A stretch of 64,000 nucleotides of DNA from Salinicola socius (GCF_001937195.1 NZ_MSDO01000001.1:248001-312000); one strand, 5' to 3'. Counted from the first letter of the stretch, positions 34,753 to 43,511 are shown. Translations and numbers: made by a program. The notes: generated by a model from the letters alone, not told the origin.

Positions 34753-34818
34753 TTTCCCGATAGGGAAAACCAGAGCGCCATCGGCCCACCGCTTTGCTAT
34801 TTTTCCCTATCGGGAAAA
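34753..34818. promoter_or_regulatory. Two operator-like palindromes, no adjacent regulator
   Basis: TTTCCCGATAGGGAAA (34753-34768) and TTTTCCCTATCGGGAAAA (34801-34818) are perfect-armed palindromes whose 4-bp centres, GATA and TATC, are reverse complements. Their centres are 49 bp apart, in the 312-bp gap between the antitoxin and the CbiX-like gene (start 34901). Such sites are typical of Xre/HipB-like autoregulators, but none is encoded beside them. Nothing else was recognised in the gap. Confidence 0.6.
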
Positions 34819-34900
34819 CCCGGTTATGCTGGTTTCGTGTCGGCTCGTTTTGCCGCGAAAGGCTTGATTGGCCACCCATCTGCGCCAGCTTTGAGGTTCC

Positions 34901-35767
34901 ATGCGAAAGATTCTGCTCGTCGACAACGGCTCCCTGCGCCCCAAGTCAACGCTCAACCTGCGTCGTCTTGCCGAGGCCTTGAGCCAGGCCACGGGCGAGG
35001 CGGTCGAGGCTGCATCGCTACTCCACTCGTTCAAGATTCCGCCCGAGCAGCTCGGCGGGCAGAAGGCTGTATCCGTGGGGCCGCTGGCCGAACGATATGC
35101 GGCCGAGGGCGTGACGGAGCTGCTGATCCTGCCCTTCTTCTTCGGGCCCAGCCAGGCGCTGACCCGCTACCTGCCGGAGCGTCTGGCCGAGGTGCAGGCC
35201 AGCTACCCGCAGCTGTCGGTGAAGGTCGCCCCGCCGCTGGTCGATACGCTGCTGGCGCCGGATCTGCGCCTGGCGCGACTTCTCGCCGACAACGTGCGCG
35301 AGCGCATGGCCAACCTGTCGCAGCCCAAGGTCGTGCTGGTCGACCACGGCAGCCCGATCCCAGAGGTCACGGCGGTGCGCAACTATCTCGCCGGGCAATT
35401 GAGCGCGCTGCTGGCCGACGAGGCCGAGTGTGTGACCTTTGCCTCCATGGAGCGCCGCGAGGGCGAGGCCTACCGCTTCAACGAGCCACTGCTGGAGACG
35501 CTGCTGGCCTCACCGGAGCTGGCCGAAGGCGACGTGATTTTGTCCATGCTGTTTCTTTCCCCGGGCCGACACGCCGGCGAAGGTGGCGATATTGCCGAGA
35601 TCTGCGCCCAGGCGATGTCACGCGCCCCCGGCCTGAATGTCGTGACGACCCGGCTGGTGGGCGAGAACGACGCCATTCTGGAACTCCTCGCCACTCGCCT
35701 GCACCAAGCCCTGGCCGGCGGGCCGCTGCTGATGGAACTGTCGGCGATCGGCGCCAAGGGCACATGA
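34901..35767 (+). CDS. CbiX/SirB-type sirohydrochlorin chelatase-like protein
   Basis: 288 residues made of two CbiX-like halves: MRKILLVDNGSLRPKSTLNLRRLAEAL ... VTELLILPFFFGPSQALTRYLPERL and then PKVVLVDHGSPIPEVTAVRNYLAGQL ... GDVILSMLFLSPGRHAGEGGDIAEI. VDHGSP and the histidine in SPGRHAGEGGD correspond to metal-binding parts of the chelatases that load Co or Fe into sirohydrochlorin. The first half has Asn in place of the usual His (VDNGS), so perhaps only one site is active. Siroheme is needed by CysI, but the genes are far apart. Role otherwise uncertain. Confidence 0.82.
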   Translation: MRKILLVDNGSLRPKSTLNLRRLAEALSQATGEAVEAASLLHSFKIPPEQLGGQKAVSVGPLAERYAAEGVTELLILPFFFGPSQALTRYLPERLAEVQASYPQLSVKVAPPLVDTLLAPDLRLARLLADNVRERMANLSQPKVVLVDHGSPIPEVTAVRNYLAGQLSALLADEAECVTFASMERREGEAYRFNEPLLETLLASPELAEGDVILSMLFLSPGRHAGEGGDIAEICAQAMSRAPGLNVVTTRLVGENDAILELLATRLHQALAGGPLLMELSAIGAKGT

Positions 35768-35806
35768 GCCGCGCCTCGGCTTAGGCTGGAAATTGGCCGC
35801 GAAGGC

Positions 35807-36151
35807 CTACCTCGTCGCCGCCAGAACGCGCTCGAACTCCTGCCGCCAGGCCTCAATCTGCTGCGCCGGGTCAGCGGGGAATCGCCTCAGTGCCACCGCC
35901 AGATCGAAGAAACCTTGCGCCGGCATGCCTTTCCCGCGGCGGCTGACGACCAGTGCGGCGATGAAGGGACGGTTCCGTTGGGCATCCTCGCGCATCAGGA
36001 TTTCCAGTGCCTGGGCGACGCGCTGAATGGTGCGCGGCGGCTGCAACCCCAACGCCTCGGCGAGTTGCTGATAGGTCAGCGGTAGCGTTTCGCGAGGCGC
36101 CGTCTCGAGAAGATGGCGAACCTGACATCCAAGCGTGGGGCTATCGGTCAT
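35807..36151 (-). CDS. Uncharacterised protein with HTH-like segment
   Basis: 114 residues after GAGAGAAT. I do not recognise the family. Residues ~24-50 (LPLTYQQLAEALGLQPPRTIQRVAQALEILM) look like a winged helix-turn-helix, and the second half (RPFIAALVVSRRGKGMPAQGFFDLAVALRRFPADP) is conserved in the decayed copy at 33824. It ends the operon begun by the YciI-like gene, 7 bp away. The 39 bp between it and the converging CbiX-like gene hold no clear terminator. Confidence 0.75.
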   Translation of the reverse strand: MTDSPTLGCQVRHLLETAPRETLPLTYQQLAEALGLQPPRTIQRVAQALEILMREDAQRNRPFIAALVVSRRGKGMPAQGFFDLAVALRRFPADPAQQIEAWRQEFERVLAATR

Positions 36152-36158
36152 GATTCTC

Positions 36159-36455
36159 TCAGGCGCTCGGATCGAACAGTTTCACTTCGCGAATGTCGAC
36201 ATGTTCCCAGACCCGCCCGGTCATGTAGGGCTCGGTTTCGAGCCAGGCGTCAAGATCGGCGCGGTCGTCGAAACGAAAATGCGCGTTGGAGCCGATCATC
36301 TTGCCCTCATCATTCAGGATCGCGCCGCCACTGAGAAACTTCCCCTGCGCGGCAAGCTCACGCACGCCGGCCAGATGCGCATCGCGATTGGCCAGCCGGC
36401 GGTCGAGCGCCTCTTCATCCGTGTAGTCGTAAGCCACCACGGCGTACTGTGTCAT
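36159..36455 (-). CDS. YciI-family protein
   Basis: 98 residues preceded by CAGGAGAAG. The YciI-like ferredoxin-type fold is recognisable: YAVVAYDYTDEEALDRRLANRDAHLAGVRELAAQGKFLSGGAI, then the conserved Asp-containing RADLDAWLETEPYMTGRVWEHVDIREVKLF. The His-Asp pair typical of YciI proteins is present. Members are small, mostly uncharacterised cytoplasmic proteins, some acting in catabolism of chlorinated compounds or quinols. It precedes the uncharacterised HTH-like gene by 7 bp. Confidence 0.9.
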   Translation of the reverse strand: MTQYAVVAYDYTDEEALDRRLANRDAHLAGVRELAAQGKFLSGGAILNDEGKMIGSNAHFRFDDRADLDAWLETEPYMTGRVWEHVDIREVKLFDPSA

Positions 36456-36651
36456 GCGCTTCTCCTGTCGTTCAGACGTTTTCGAAAATGATTCGCATCA
36501 TGCGTCAGCCCTACTGACCAGGCAAATTGGCCTTGAGGATAAAGGCTGGACGAGATGACAACAGCCGCGCCAGCGTCTTCAAAAGCCATGCTGACGCACG
36601 GAGCGCCGGAAATGTCGGTCAGCCCGTCAGTACGGAAGAAGTCCTGGCTGA

Positions 36652-37536
36652 CTAGTCTTGGAAACCGGATGCCAGATGATCGATCAGGGCGCGAACTCGC
36701 ACGGGCTGATGGTGGCGATCGGTGTAGACGATCTGCAGGTCGAGTCGTGTCGTTTGGTGATCGTCCAATACCCGCACCAGGCGGCCGTCGTCCAGCGGCT
36801 CGTCGAGCGCGAACATGGGCGCATACACGATACCTAGGCCTTCGGCCGCCGCACGAACCAGCAGGGTGATGTCGTCCGAGCGCATAGCGGTTGGGCCGTC
36901 GACGGCGTACGCGCGATTGTCACTATCGCTCACCATCCAGTCGCCGGGCGATCGGGCGGCCGTAAATACCAGTCGCGGTAGCTGGCGGATTAGCAAGACA
37001 TTTTGACGTTCATGAGCGCCGAGCAAGCCGGGCGCGCAGCCAAGGCCCATGCGAACACTGCCGAGTGGCCGGGTATACAACGCCGAATCGGAGAGTGTTC
37101 CGATGCGCACGGCAAGGTCCAGCCGGCCATCGATCAGATCGGCGTAACGCTCATCCGTTTGCAGGTTCAGTGTGATCTGTGGATGAGCGCGGCAGAATGC
37201 GGTCAGCATCGGCGCCAGCTTTAGGGTGCCGAAGGCGCGCGGTACGCCGACTCGAATCTCCCCGGCAAGCTGGCTGCGGCCCTCGCGTGCTTCGGCGTCC
37301 GCCTCGGCCAGCGCCTCCATGATCCGGTTTGATGTCGCCAGATATTGCTGGCCGGCATCGGTTAGCGACAACGCCCGGGTGCTGCGCTGCAAGAGCCGCG
37401 TTGCCAGCGTCGATTCGAGCGCACTCAGATATTTGCCAGCCATGGCAGGCGAAAGATCCAACGCTCTTCCGGCGGCGGCGATGCTGCCATGTTCGACCGC
37501 CGCGATGAAGACTTCGATTTGTCGGAAACGATCCAT
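36652..37536 (-). CDS. LysR-family regulator
   Basis: 294 residues. The N-terminal HTH (MDRFRQIEVFIAAVEHGSIAAAGRALDLSPAMAGKYLSALESTLATRLLQRSTRALSLTDAG) and periplasmic-binding-like effector domain (GEIRVGVPRAFGTLKLAPMLTAF onward) are typical. It is divergent from the alpha/beta hydrolase at 37649 across 112 bp and probably regulates it. Effector unknown. About 195 bp separate its stop from the YciI-like gene; nothing was recognised there. Confidence 0.92.
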   Translation of the reverse strand: MDRFRQIEVFIAAVEHGSIAAAGRALDLSPAMAGKYLSALESTLATRLLQRSTRALSLTDAGQQYLATSNRIMEALAEADAEAREGRSQLAGEIRVGVPRAFGTLKLAPMLTAFCRAHPQITLNLQTDERYADLIDGRLDLAVRIGTLSDSALYTRPLGSVRMGLGCAPGLLGAHERQNVLLIRQLPRLVFTAARSPGDWMVSDSDNRAYAVDGPTAMRSDDITLLVRAAAEGLGIVYAPMFALDEPLDDGRLVRVLDDHQTTRLDLQIVYTDRHHQPVRVRALIDHLASGFQD

Positions 37537-37648
37537 GAACCCGATTCCCTCATTTCATGATCGACAGTATTTCATTTTTGCCACATTCCATCGCCTGACG
37601 ATCTTATTCAGGATAGCGACTCCTCGTACGTGTTGGGAGTAGAAAGAG

Positions 37649-38431
37649 ATGATGATCGAAACAGACAATGCCGTTCTTCATGTCGTGGAGCATGGCGCTG
37701 GGCAGCGCACGCTCGTGTTTCTGCATTACTGGGGCGGTTCTGGCCGCACTTGGACGGAAGTGGCGAAGGCACTCGGGGGGCGGCACCGTTGCCTGATGCC
37801 TGACCTGCCGGGCTGGGGGCAATCCAGCCTGTCGCGGCGCGGGTATCGGATTGCGGATCTGGCCGATTCGGTTAGCGGGATGATCGACGCGCGTCAGCTT
37901 CGCGATGTCGTCCTGGTCGGCCATTCCATGGGTGGCAAGATTGCCCAGTATCTCGCGGGCCAACGGCCGGCCTGGCTGAAAGAGCTGGTGCTGGTGGCAT
38001 CGTCCCCGGCCCTGCCAATGGATGTTCCGGAGCCTCAGCGTCTTGCCATGCAATCGGCCTATGACAGCCGCGCGAGTGTCGAAGAGACGCTCGATCATGT
38101 CCTCACCGCGACGCCCGTCGCCGGGGTGATGCGCGAACGCGCCATTGCCGATAGTTTGGCCGGCGATCCGGCGGCCAAGGCCGCCTGGCCGGCCGTGGCC
38201 ATGCTCGAAGACATCAGCGAGACGACACGACGGATCGATGTGCCGACGCTGCTGTTGACCGGTGAGTGCGACCGAGTGGATCCTCCAGCCGTGCTCGCCG
38301 ACCGACTCGCGCCCTTTCTACCGACCCCGGAAATACAGGAACTGGCAGGTATCGGCCACTTGTTGCCGCTGGAAGCGCCGGCGGAAGTCGCAGCGCATAT
38401 CCAGCGGTGGCTTGACGAGCATCGAGGATAA
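37649..38431 (+). CDS. Alpha/beta hydrolase
   Basis: 260 residues with an alpha/beta-hydrolase fold: LVFLHYWGGSGRTWTEV (oxyanion region), DLPGWGQSS, VVLVGHSMGGKIAQYLAG with the nucleophilic serine near residue 93, an acid in LTGECDRVDPP near 209-217, and the catalytic His in ELAGIGHLLPLEAP near 236. Substrate (ester, lactone or C-C bond) is not identifiable. It is divergent from the LysR gene at 36652 and is followed by a rho-independent terminator, so it is probably a single-gene unit. Confidence 0.9.
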   Translation: MMIETDNAVLHVVEHGAGQRTLVFLHYWGGSGRTWTEVAKALGGRHRCLMPDLPGWGQSSLSRRGYRIADLADSVSGMIDARQLRDVVLVGHSMGGKIAQYLAGQRPAWLKELVLVASSPALPMDVPEPQRLAMQSAYDSRASVEETLDHVLTATPVAGVMRERAIADSLAGDPAAKAAWPAVAMLEDISETTRRIDVPTLLLTGECDRVDPPAVLADRLAPFLPTPEIQELAGIGHLLPLEAPAEVAAHIQRWLDEHRG

Positions 38432-38451
38432 TCCGCGTACTGATCGTGCCT

Positions 38452-38473
38452 GGCCCCACCATTGGGGCCTTTT
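38452..38473 (+). terminator. Rho-independent terminator after the alpha/beta hydrolase
   Basis: GGCCCCA-CCAT-TGGGGCC followed by TTTT, 20 bp after the hydrolase stop codon. Confidence 0.85.
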
Positions 38474-38562
38474 CACAGCTGCTTGCCACATACGAGTACA
38501 AGGCATGTTTGTACGGCATCGATGGCGTCGCCACCCGGCAAGAAATGCCCCTAAGTGTATGG

Positions 38563-39498
38563 TTAGCATCTTGTCGCGGAACGATCGCTCATGCCCTCGC
38601 TGACTTCAACGACCAGGTCGCGAAACCACCGATGAGCCGGATCGTCCCGCATGCGTGGATGCCAAAGCGCATAAAGCTCAAATGAACCCATCTCCATCGG
38701 TGGCGTGAATAGGTCCAACATGGATTCAAACCGCCGGAGAAAGCGGCCGGGCAACGTACACAGATGATCGCTGTCCGCCATGATAATCGGCGCTAGGGCA
38801 TAACTCTGGACCGATAGACTAACCTGCCGTTTCCGACCCAGCGCCTCCAATGCACGATCCACCGGCCCCGCGTAGCCCCCGCCCTCGCTCGACACCACTA
38901 CATGCTCAGCGGCGCAAAACTCGTCCAGCGTGACCGGCTGACTTCCCCGTGGATGGCCCCGGCGCTGTGCCGTGACGAACTGATCGGAAAACAGCGTCCG
39001 GCCAATCAGGCCCTCGTCTGCCGTCCGGGGCAATCCGATGACCATATCCACGTCCCCGCGATCAAGCGCCGGGGTGATCGTTTCGGGATCCGGCAACACG
39101 AACGTAATCCGGGCATGGGGCGCCACTCGCTTCAAGGCCGTAACAAGGTCGGGGCCAAGCATGACGGCAGGGTTATCGTAAGCTGCCAGCACGAATGTCC
39201 GGTCGCTTTGTGACGGATCAAAATGGGGAGCATGTCCGATGAACTCGCGCAGGTGTCCCAGGAGCCTGGGCAATGTCTCGCCCAATGCCTGGGCACGTGG
39301 CGTTGGCATGACGCCCCGACCCGCCACCGGTACGAAAAGCTGATCGCCGAACAATGCCCGCAGACGGGTCAATCGCCCTGAAAGGGCCGGCTGACTGATT
39401 CCTAGACGGTCTGCGGCGCGGCTGACGTTGCGCTCCTGGATCAGGGCTTCGAAGGCCATCAAAAGACCAATATCGATATCATTCAAACGGTCGGGCAT
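38563..39498 (-). CDS. LysR-family regulator (NodD/LinR-like)
   Basis: 311 residues. The HTH reads NDIDIGLLMAFEALIQERNVSRAADRLGISQPALSGRLTRLRALFGDQLFVPVAGRGVMPTPRA, of the NodD-like LysR branch that usually controls degradation of aromatic or chlorinated compounds. The effector domain follows from residue ~95. It is divergent from the MBL-fold hydrolase at 39653, its likely target. Effector unknown. Confidence 0.92.
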   Translation of the reverse strand: MPDRLNDIDIGLLMAFEALIQERNVSRAADRLGISQPALSGRLTRLRALFGDQLFVPVAGRGVMPTPRAQALGETLPRLLGHLREFIGHAPHFDPSQSDRTFVLAAYDNPAVMLGPDLVTALKRVAPHARITFVLPDPETITPALDRGDVDMVIGLPRTADEGLIGRTLFSDQFVTAQRRGHPRGSQPVTLDEFCAAEHVVVSSEGGGYAGPVDRALEALGRKRQVSLSVQSYALAPIIMADSDHLCTLPGRFLRRFESMLDLFTPPMEMGSFELYALWHPRMRDDPAHRWFRDLVVEVSEGMSDRSATRC

Positions 39499-39652
39499 GA
39501 AAGCACGTCTTTTGTGGAGCCTCGCTCACTTCGAGCGTGGCCATGAGTATTCGTGAGGGTTATGCAAGGTATAACCGGCATCGTTTTCTCGCCAGACCCG
39601 CCGGCCCCTATGATCTGTCTCTGACACCTACCTGAAACAGGAAGACAGACCC

Positions 39653-40636
39653 ATGATGATACGTTCACTCATACTTTCCACTCTACTGCTGGGCCTTTCA
39701 GCCGCAGGACCCGTCTCTGCAGCCACTACCGCCACTCTGAATCACTCCCCGGGGATCGCCCAACAGAATGAAGGCGCCGATACTTATGCCTTCACTATTG
39801 GAAGCGTCCGGGTAACGGCTCTCTCCGACGGCAGCGTACCGCAGAACCTTCACGAGATTCTGCACGGTATCACCAACAAGGAGATCGACGAACGCTTGGC
39901 GCAGGCGTACCTGACCAATCCCGTCGAGGTCTCCATCAATGCATTTTTGCTAGAGCTAGGGGACAAGCTTGTCCTCGTTGATACCGGCGTAGGTCAACTC
40001 TTCGGTTCAAACCTCGGTGGTCAGCTGATCGAGAGCTTGCAGGCGGCCGGCGCAAAACCCGAACAGATCACGGATGTCTTACTCACCCACGTCCATTCCG
40101 ATCATATGGGCGGACTAACCCGTGATGGCCAGCGCGTTTTTCCCAACGCGACGGTCCATGTGGGTAAACCGGATGTCGACTTTTTCCTGGATCCTCAAAA
40201 TGCAGAACAGACCGACTATGACCAGCATTACTTTGACCAGGCTGAAACGATCCTCGAACCCTATGTCAAAGCCGGGAAGATCGACACCTTCGATAAAACT
40301 ACCGAAGTGCTGCCAAGCCTGACCGCCTTCCTTCATCCGGGGCATACGCCGGGAAGTGCATTCTTCACATTGGAAAGCGAGGGTCAGACCCTTACCTTCA
40401 CCGGCGACATCGTTCATGTAGTGGCTGTTCAACTCCCCGATCCGTCCGTGACGATCGCCTATGACGTCGATCAGAAGAAGGCGAGGAAAGTCCGCACAGC
40501 GGCCTTCGCCGACTTTGCCAAGCATCGGGACCTGGTGGCTGCGCCGCATATGCCTTTCCCTGGCATCGGTCATATTCGCAAGGTCGGAGAGGGCTATGAG
40601 TGGGTACCTATCAATTATGGAAACCGAAAAAAGTGA
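39653..40636 (+). CDS. Exported MBL-fold metallo-hydrolase
   Basis: 327 residues with a signal peptide (MIRSLILSTLLLGLSAAGPVSA) and the metallo-beta-lactamase fold. Zinc ligands are visible in H146-x-H-x-D-H151 (THVHSDHMGG), then HPGHTPGS near 226 and a late HMPFPGIGH. Similar exported proteins include methyl-parathion-hydrolase-like and quorum-quenching-lactonase-like enzymes, but the substrate is not determined. Start follows AGGAAG; a second ATG is the next codon. Divergent from the LysR at 38563, which probably regulates it. Confidence 0.9.
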   Translation: MMIRSLILSTLLLGLSAAGPVSAATTATLNHSPGIAQQNEGADTYAFTIGSVRVTALSDGSVPQNLHEILHGITNKEIDERLAQAYLTNPVEVSINAFLLELGDKLVLVDTGVGQLFGSNLGGQLIESLQAAGAKPEQITDVLLTHVHSDHMGGLTRDGQRVFPNATVHVGKPDVDFFLDPQNAEQTDYDQHYFDQAETILEPYVKAGKIDTFDKTTEVLPSLTAFLHPGHTPGSAFFTLESEGQTLTFTGDIVHVVAVQLPDPSVTIAYDVDQKKARKVRTAAFADFAKHRDLVAAPHMPFPGIGHIRKVGEGYEWVPINYGNRKK

Positions 40637-40967
40637 AGGCAACGGAGTAATTTGAAAGTAGACGCTCAGGCTTCCACCTAACATCGCGGTTACGATAGGC
40701 AGAGTTTAGATGGAATCTACATCAGATTTTCCCCTCTCATCCTGCCTATCTTATAAAGCGGCAGGTTCACCACACGCCCACATTTGTCGCCAAGCTTGCC
40801 GGATGGAAATACCCAGACAGCGAGAACCATGCGGCCGCTCGCGTATCACATCGATCGCGCCGCGCTAGCGACGGTTATGCCCAACCTGAGTCCTGTGCGC
40901 ACTCGCGGCGTCACGCAATGGAGTAAAGTCACCCATCGACTCCGACAACTTTTACAAGGCTATCCCC
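40637..40967. other. Intergenic region, no recognised feature
   Basis: About 330 bp between the MBL hydrolase and threonine aldolase genes. No convincing gene, repeat or terminator was seen; the first ~130 bp are AT-richer. The aldolase start is preceded by a weak AAGG. Confidence 0.5.
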
Positions 40968-41978
40968 ATGATCGATCTTCGCAGCGATACCGTCACCCGC
41001 CCGAGCGAGGCGATGCGTCAGGTGATGTTCGAGGCACCGCTGGGCGATGACGTCTGGGGCGACGATCCCAGCGTTGCACATCTGGAAGCCTATATCGCCG
41101 AGCGTACCGGCAAGGCGGCGGCGCTGTTCTTTCCTTCCGGCACCCAGAGCAATCTGGTGGCGCTGTTGAGCCACTGCCAGCGCGGCGATGAGTACATCGT
41201 CGGCCAGCTGGCACACACCTATCGGATGGAGGGCGGTGGGGCGGCAGTGCTGGGCGGCATTCAGCCGCAGCCGATCGAGAACGAAGCGGACGGCACGCTG
41301 CCTCTCAAGAAGATCGAGGCCGCGGTCAAACCGATCGATCCTCACTTTGCCCGCACGCGCCTGCTGACACTGGAGAACACCTTCCACGGCCAGGTGCTGG
41401 AGGCGAATTATGTCGAAGAGGCCACGACACTGGCGCGGCGTTACGGCCTGGCGACCCATCTGGACGGCGCGCGAATCGGCAACGCCGCGGCCGCTACCGG
41501 GGCCAGCCTGAAGGCGCTGTGCCAGCCCTTCGATACGATCTCGATCTGCTGCTCGAAAGGGTTGGGAGCGCCGGCCGGTTCGGTGCTGGTCGGCGCTGCC
41601 GATTTCATCGAGACGGCGCGACGCTGGCGCAAGGTGGTCGGCGGCGGCATGCGTCAGGTCGGTATGCTCGCGGCGGCGTGCGAATATGCGCTGGAGCATC
41701 ATCTGGCGCCACTGACCGAAGACCACGCCAAGGCCGAGCGTCTGGCGGCAGGTCTCGCCGATATCGACGGCATCACGGTAACAGCGCAGGCCACCAACAT
41801 GGTGTTCGTCGCATTTACCCGCCCGCAACTCGACCCTGCGCATCTGCATGCCTGGTTAAAGGAACGCGACATCCTGGTCGGTGCGCTCTATGCCCCACGC
41901 TTCGTAACCCACCGCGATGTCTCGATGGCCGATATCGACCGGGTCGTCGCCGCCCTCGAGGAGTACTTCGCCCGCTGA
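40968..41978 (+). CDS. ltaE: Low-specificity L-threonine aldolase
   Basis: 336 residues, the usual length. It is a PLP enzyme that cleaves L-threonine and L-allo-threonine to glycine and acetaldehyde. The N-terminus MIDLRSDTVTRPSEAMRQVMFEAPLGDDVWGDDPSV is the family signature, HLDGARIGNAA carries the PLP-ring-binding Asp, and K197 in CCSKGLGAPAG is the PLP lysine. It converges with a secreted-protein gene, with a hairpin at the junction. No regulator is adjacent. Confidence 0.95.
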   Translation: MIDLRSDTVTRPSEAMRQVMFEAPLGDDVWGDDPSVAHLEAYIAERTGKAAALFFPSGTQSNLVALLSHCQRGDEYIVGQLAHTYRMEGGGAAVLGGIQPQPIENEADGTLPLKKIEAAVKPIDPHFARTRLLTLENTFHGQVLEANYVEEATTLARRYGLATHLDGARIGNAAAATGASLKALCQPFDTISICCSKGLGAPAGSVLVGAADFIETARRWRKVVGGGMRQVGMLAAACEYALEHHLAPLTEDHAKAERLAAGLADIDGITVTAQATNMVFVAFTRPQLDPAHLHAWLKERDILVGALYAPRFVTHRDVSMADIDRVVAALEEYFAR

Positions 41979-41980
41979 CG

Positions 41981-42003
41981 GACTCGACGAGCTCAGTCGA
42001 GTC
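41981..42003. terminator. Hairpin between convergent genes
   Basis: GACTCGAC-7 bp-GTCGAGTC (8-bp perfect stem) directly after the threonine aldolase stop and overlapping the end of the minus-strand secreted-protein gene. No T-run. Confidence 0.6.
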
Positions 42004-42427
42004 GCGTCGACGAGGACGTATTGGGACGGGTTGGCGCAGGCGAAGAAGATCGGGCCGGAGCGTCGTCAGCGCCGCCATCGCCGGCGGGTGCGCCGGGATC
42101 GCAGGCACGCCGTGCGGTGGAGACGGTCGACCCGCCATCGTTGCCATGGCAGATCGAGCCACCGCCGCTGGGCCGCTGCTCGCGGGTCTCACGCGGATAG
42201 GTGAGCCCAGGGCTGACATGGACATCCAACCGGTTGGGCACATAGTCGGCTCGACCGTCGCGATCGTTGTCCGGGAGTCTCACGCGGTGGCCGGTTTTGG
42301 GATCGACCACCGAGACACCGTCGGCGACGGCGGGAGAACCGACCAGCGTCGTGCCCGCCAGCGCGAGGGCGAGCAAGGTCGTTGCCAGCGTGATGCGACG
42401 CCTGGCGGGCGTGAAGAACGTTGCCAT
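41993..42427 (-). CDS. Small secreted protein, uncharacterised
   Basis: 144 residues from the ATG after GGAGGTGG. A clear signal peptide (RRRITLATTLLALALAGTTLVGSPAVADG, cleavage near residue 32) precedes a short conserved-looking stretch, VSVVDPKTGHRVRLPDNDRDGRADYVPNRLDVHVSPG, in which NDRDGRADYV resembles a calcium-binding DxDxDG loop. The rest is low-complexity Gly/Ala/Ser/Pro. I do not recognise the family. It is convergent with ltaE and 52 bp downstream of the LysR gene on the same strand. Confidence 0.65.
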   Translation of the reverse strand: MATFFTPARRRITLATTLLALALAGTTLVGSPAVADGVSVVDPKTGHRVRLPDNDRDGRADYVPNRLDVHVSPGLTYPRETREQRPSGGGSICHGNDGGSTVSTARRACDPGAPAGDGGADDAPARSSSPAPTRPNTSSSTRLD

Positions 42428-42479
42428 GGTCCACCTCCGGTAGGATTCGTTACCACTAGAGTGTAGCGCCCGCCAAGAT

Positions 42480-43355
42480 TCAGGGCGGAGATTCACTGGT
42501 CTGGGAGAGCCATTCCCACAGCGCCGCAGCGGCAGGCCTGAGCTGGCGACGGCTGGGGCGGACCAGCCAGAACGCTTCATCCGTTGCCATGTCGAGATCG
42601 AACGGCGCGACCAGGTCCCGGCTGGCCTCGAGCAGGCGGCGATGCGACAGCGCAACCCCACCGCCATAGGACGCCAGCGCCAGCGTCGTCACGTGCGTAT
42701 CGCAGATCATCGCCTGACAGCGGTGCTCGAGACCGGCGAATCCTGCCTCGACCAGCCAGCGCGGCCAGCCGGCGGCGAACCCGGCGGCATGCAGCAGCGT
42801 CTTGCCGGCAAGATCCTCCGGCGAGTTGAGCTCCGCCGCCAGCGCGGCGGAGCAGACCGGCAGCAACCGCTCTTCCCCCAGACATTCCGCTGTCACGTCG
42901 CTCCAGTCGCCATGCCCATAGCGGATCTCCAGATCGGCCCCTTCGGCGCCAAAATCGTCTGCCCAGATGGCGCTGACCAGACGGAGCGTGATCTCGGGGT
43001 GCATCCGCTGAAAATGAATCAACCTCGGCGCCAGCCAGGTCTGCTGCATCGCCGGCGTGGCGCGTAACGTCACCGGCGCGCCGGGGCTAGGGCCGAAGAC
43101 TTCCGATGTGCCCTCGGCCAGCCGGCTGAATGCGCCCTGTACGCTGGGCAGCCAGGCTTGCCCGGCCGGCGTCAGCGCCAGACTGCGCGGATAGCGGACG
43201 AACAGCGGCTGGCCGACGCGATCCTCGAGGAGCCGGATCCGCTGGCTGATCGCCGACTGGGTGACGCCGAGTTCGCGCCCGGCCTCGGTAAAGCTCAGCG
43301 TTCGCGCCGCGGCTTCGAACGCCTGCAGCCATAGCACCGGCGGTAGTTCCGACAT
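42480..43355 (-). CDS. LysR-family regulator (GcvA-like)
   Basis: 291 residues from the ATG after GGGAGCG; 18 upstream in-frame codons lack similarity. HTH: LPPVLWLQAFEAAARTLSFTEAGRELGVTQSAISQRIRLLEDRVGQPLFVRYPRSLALTPAG, of the GcvA branch. It is divergent from the gamma-butyrobetaine-hydroxylase-like gene, and a tandem TAACACACGTTAC repeat lies in the gap, so it probably controls that gene. Related LysR proteins regulate carnitine and betaine catabolism in pseudomonads (as I recall), which would fit. Confidence 0.9.
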   Translation of the reverse strand: MSELPPVLWLQAFEAAARTLSFTEAGRELGVTQSAISQRIRLLEDRVGQPLFVRYPRSLALTPAGQAWLPSVQGAFSRLAEGTSEVFGPSPGAPVTLRATPAMQQTWLAPRLIHFQRMHPEITLRLVSAIWADDFGAEGADLEIRYGHGDWSDVTAECLGEERLLPVCSAALAAELNSPEDLAGKTLLHAAGFAAGWPRWLVEAGFAGLEHRCQAMICDTHVTTLALASYGGGVALSHRRLLEASRDLVAPFDLDMATDEAFWLVRPSRRQLRPAAAALWEWLSQTSESPP

Positions 43356-43478
43356 GACGCTCCCAAAAATGATTCGTTGGCCCAAGAGACAAAGCTGGTC
43401 ATTAGCCAAACTTGGCCTTAGCGGTCAGATTAATCGTTTGTCATGTCACGACGCAATCCGCATCCTAGTGACACGCAA

Positions 43479-43511
43479 TAACACACGTTACTAACACACG
43501 TTACTAACACA
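43479..43511. repeat. 13-bp tandem repeat, 2.5 units, possible LysR sites
   Basis: TAACACACGTTAC twice, then TAACACA. Each unit contains the dyad TAAC-4-GTTA, and the T-N(11)-A style symmetry suits LysR binding. It ends 33 bp before the TTG start of the dioxygenase gene, around the expected promoter. Confidence 0.6.

Noticed and set aside
34678-35784. Long plus-strand frame covering the orphan palindromes and the CbiX-like gene
   Set aside because: It is a shadow frame over the CbiX-like gene; its translation is Arg/Pro/Ala-rich without motifs.
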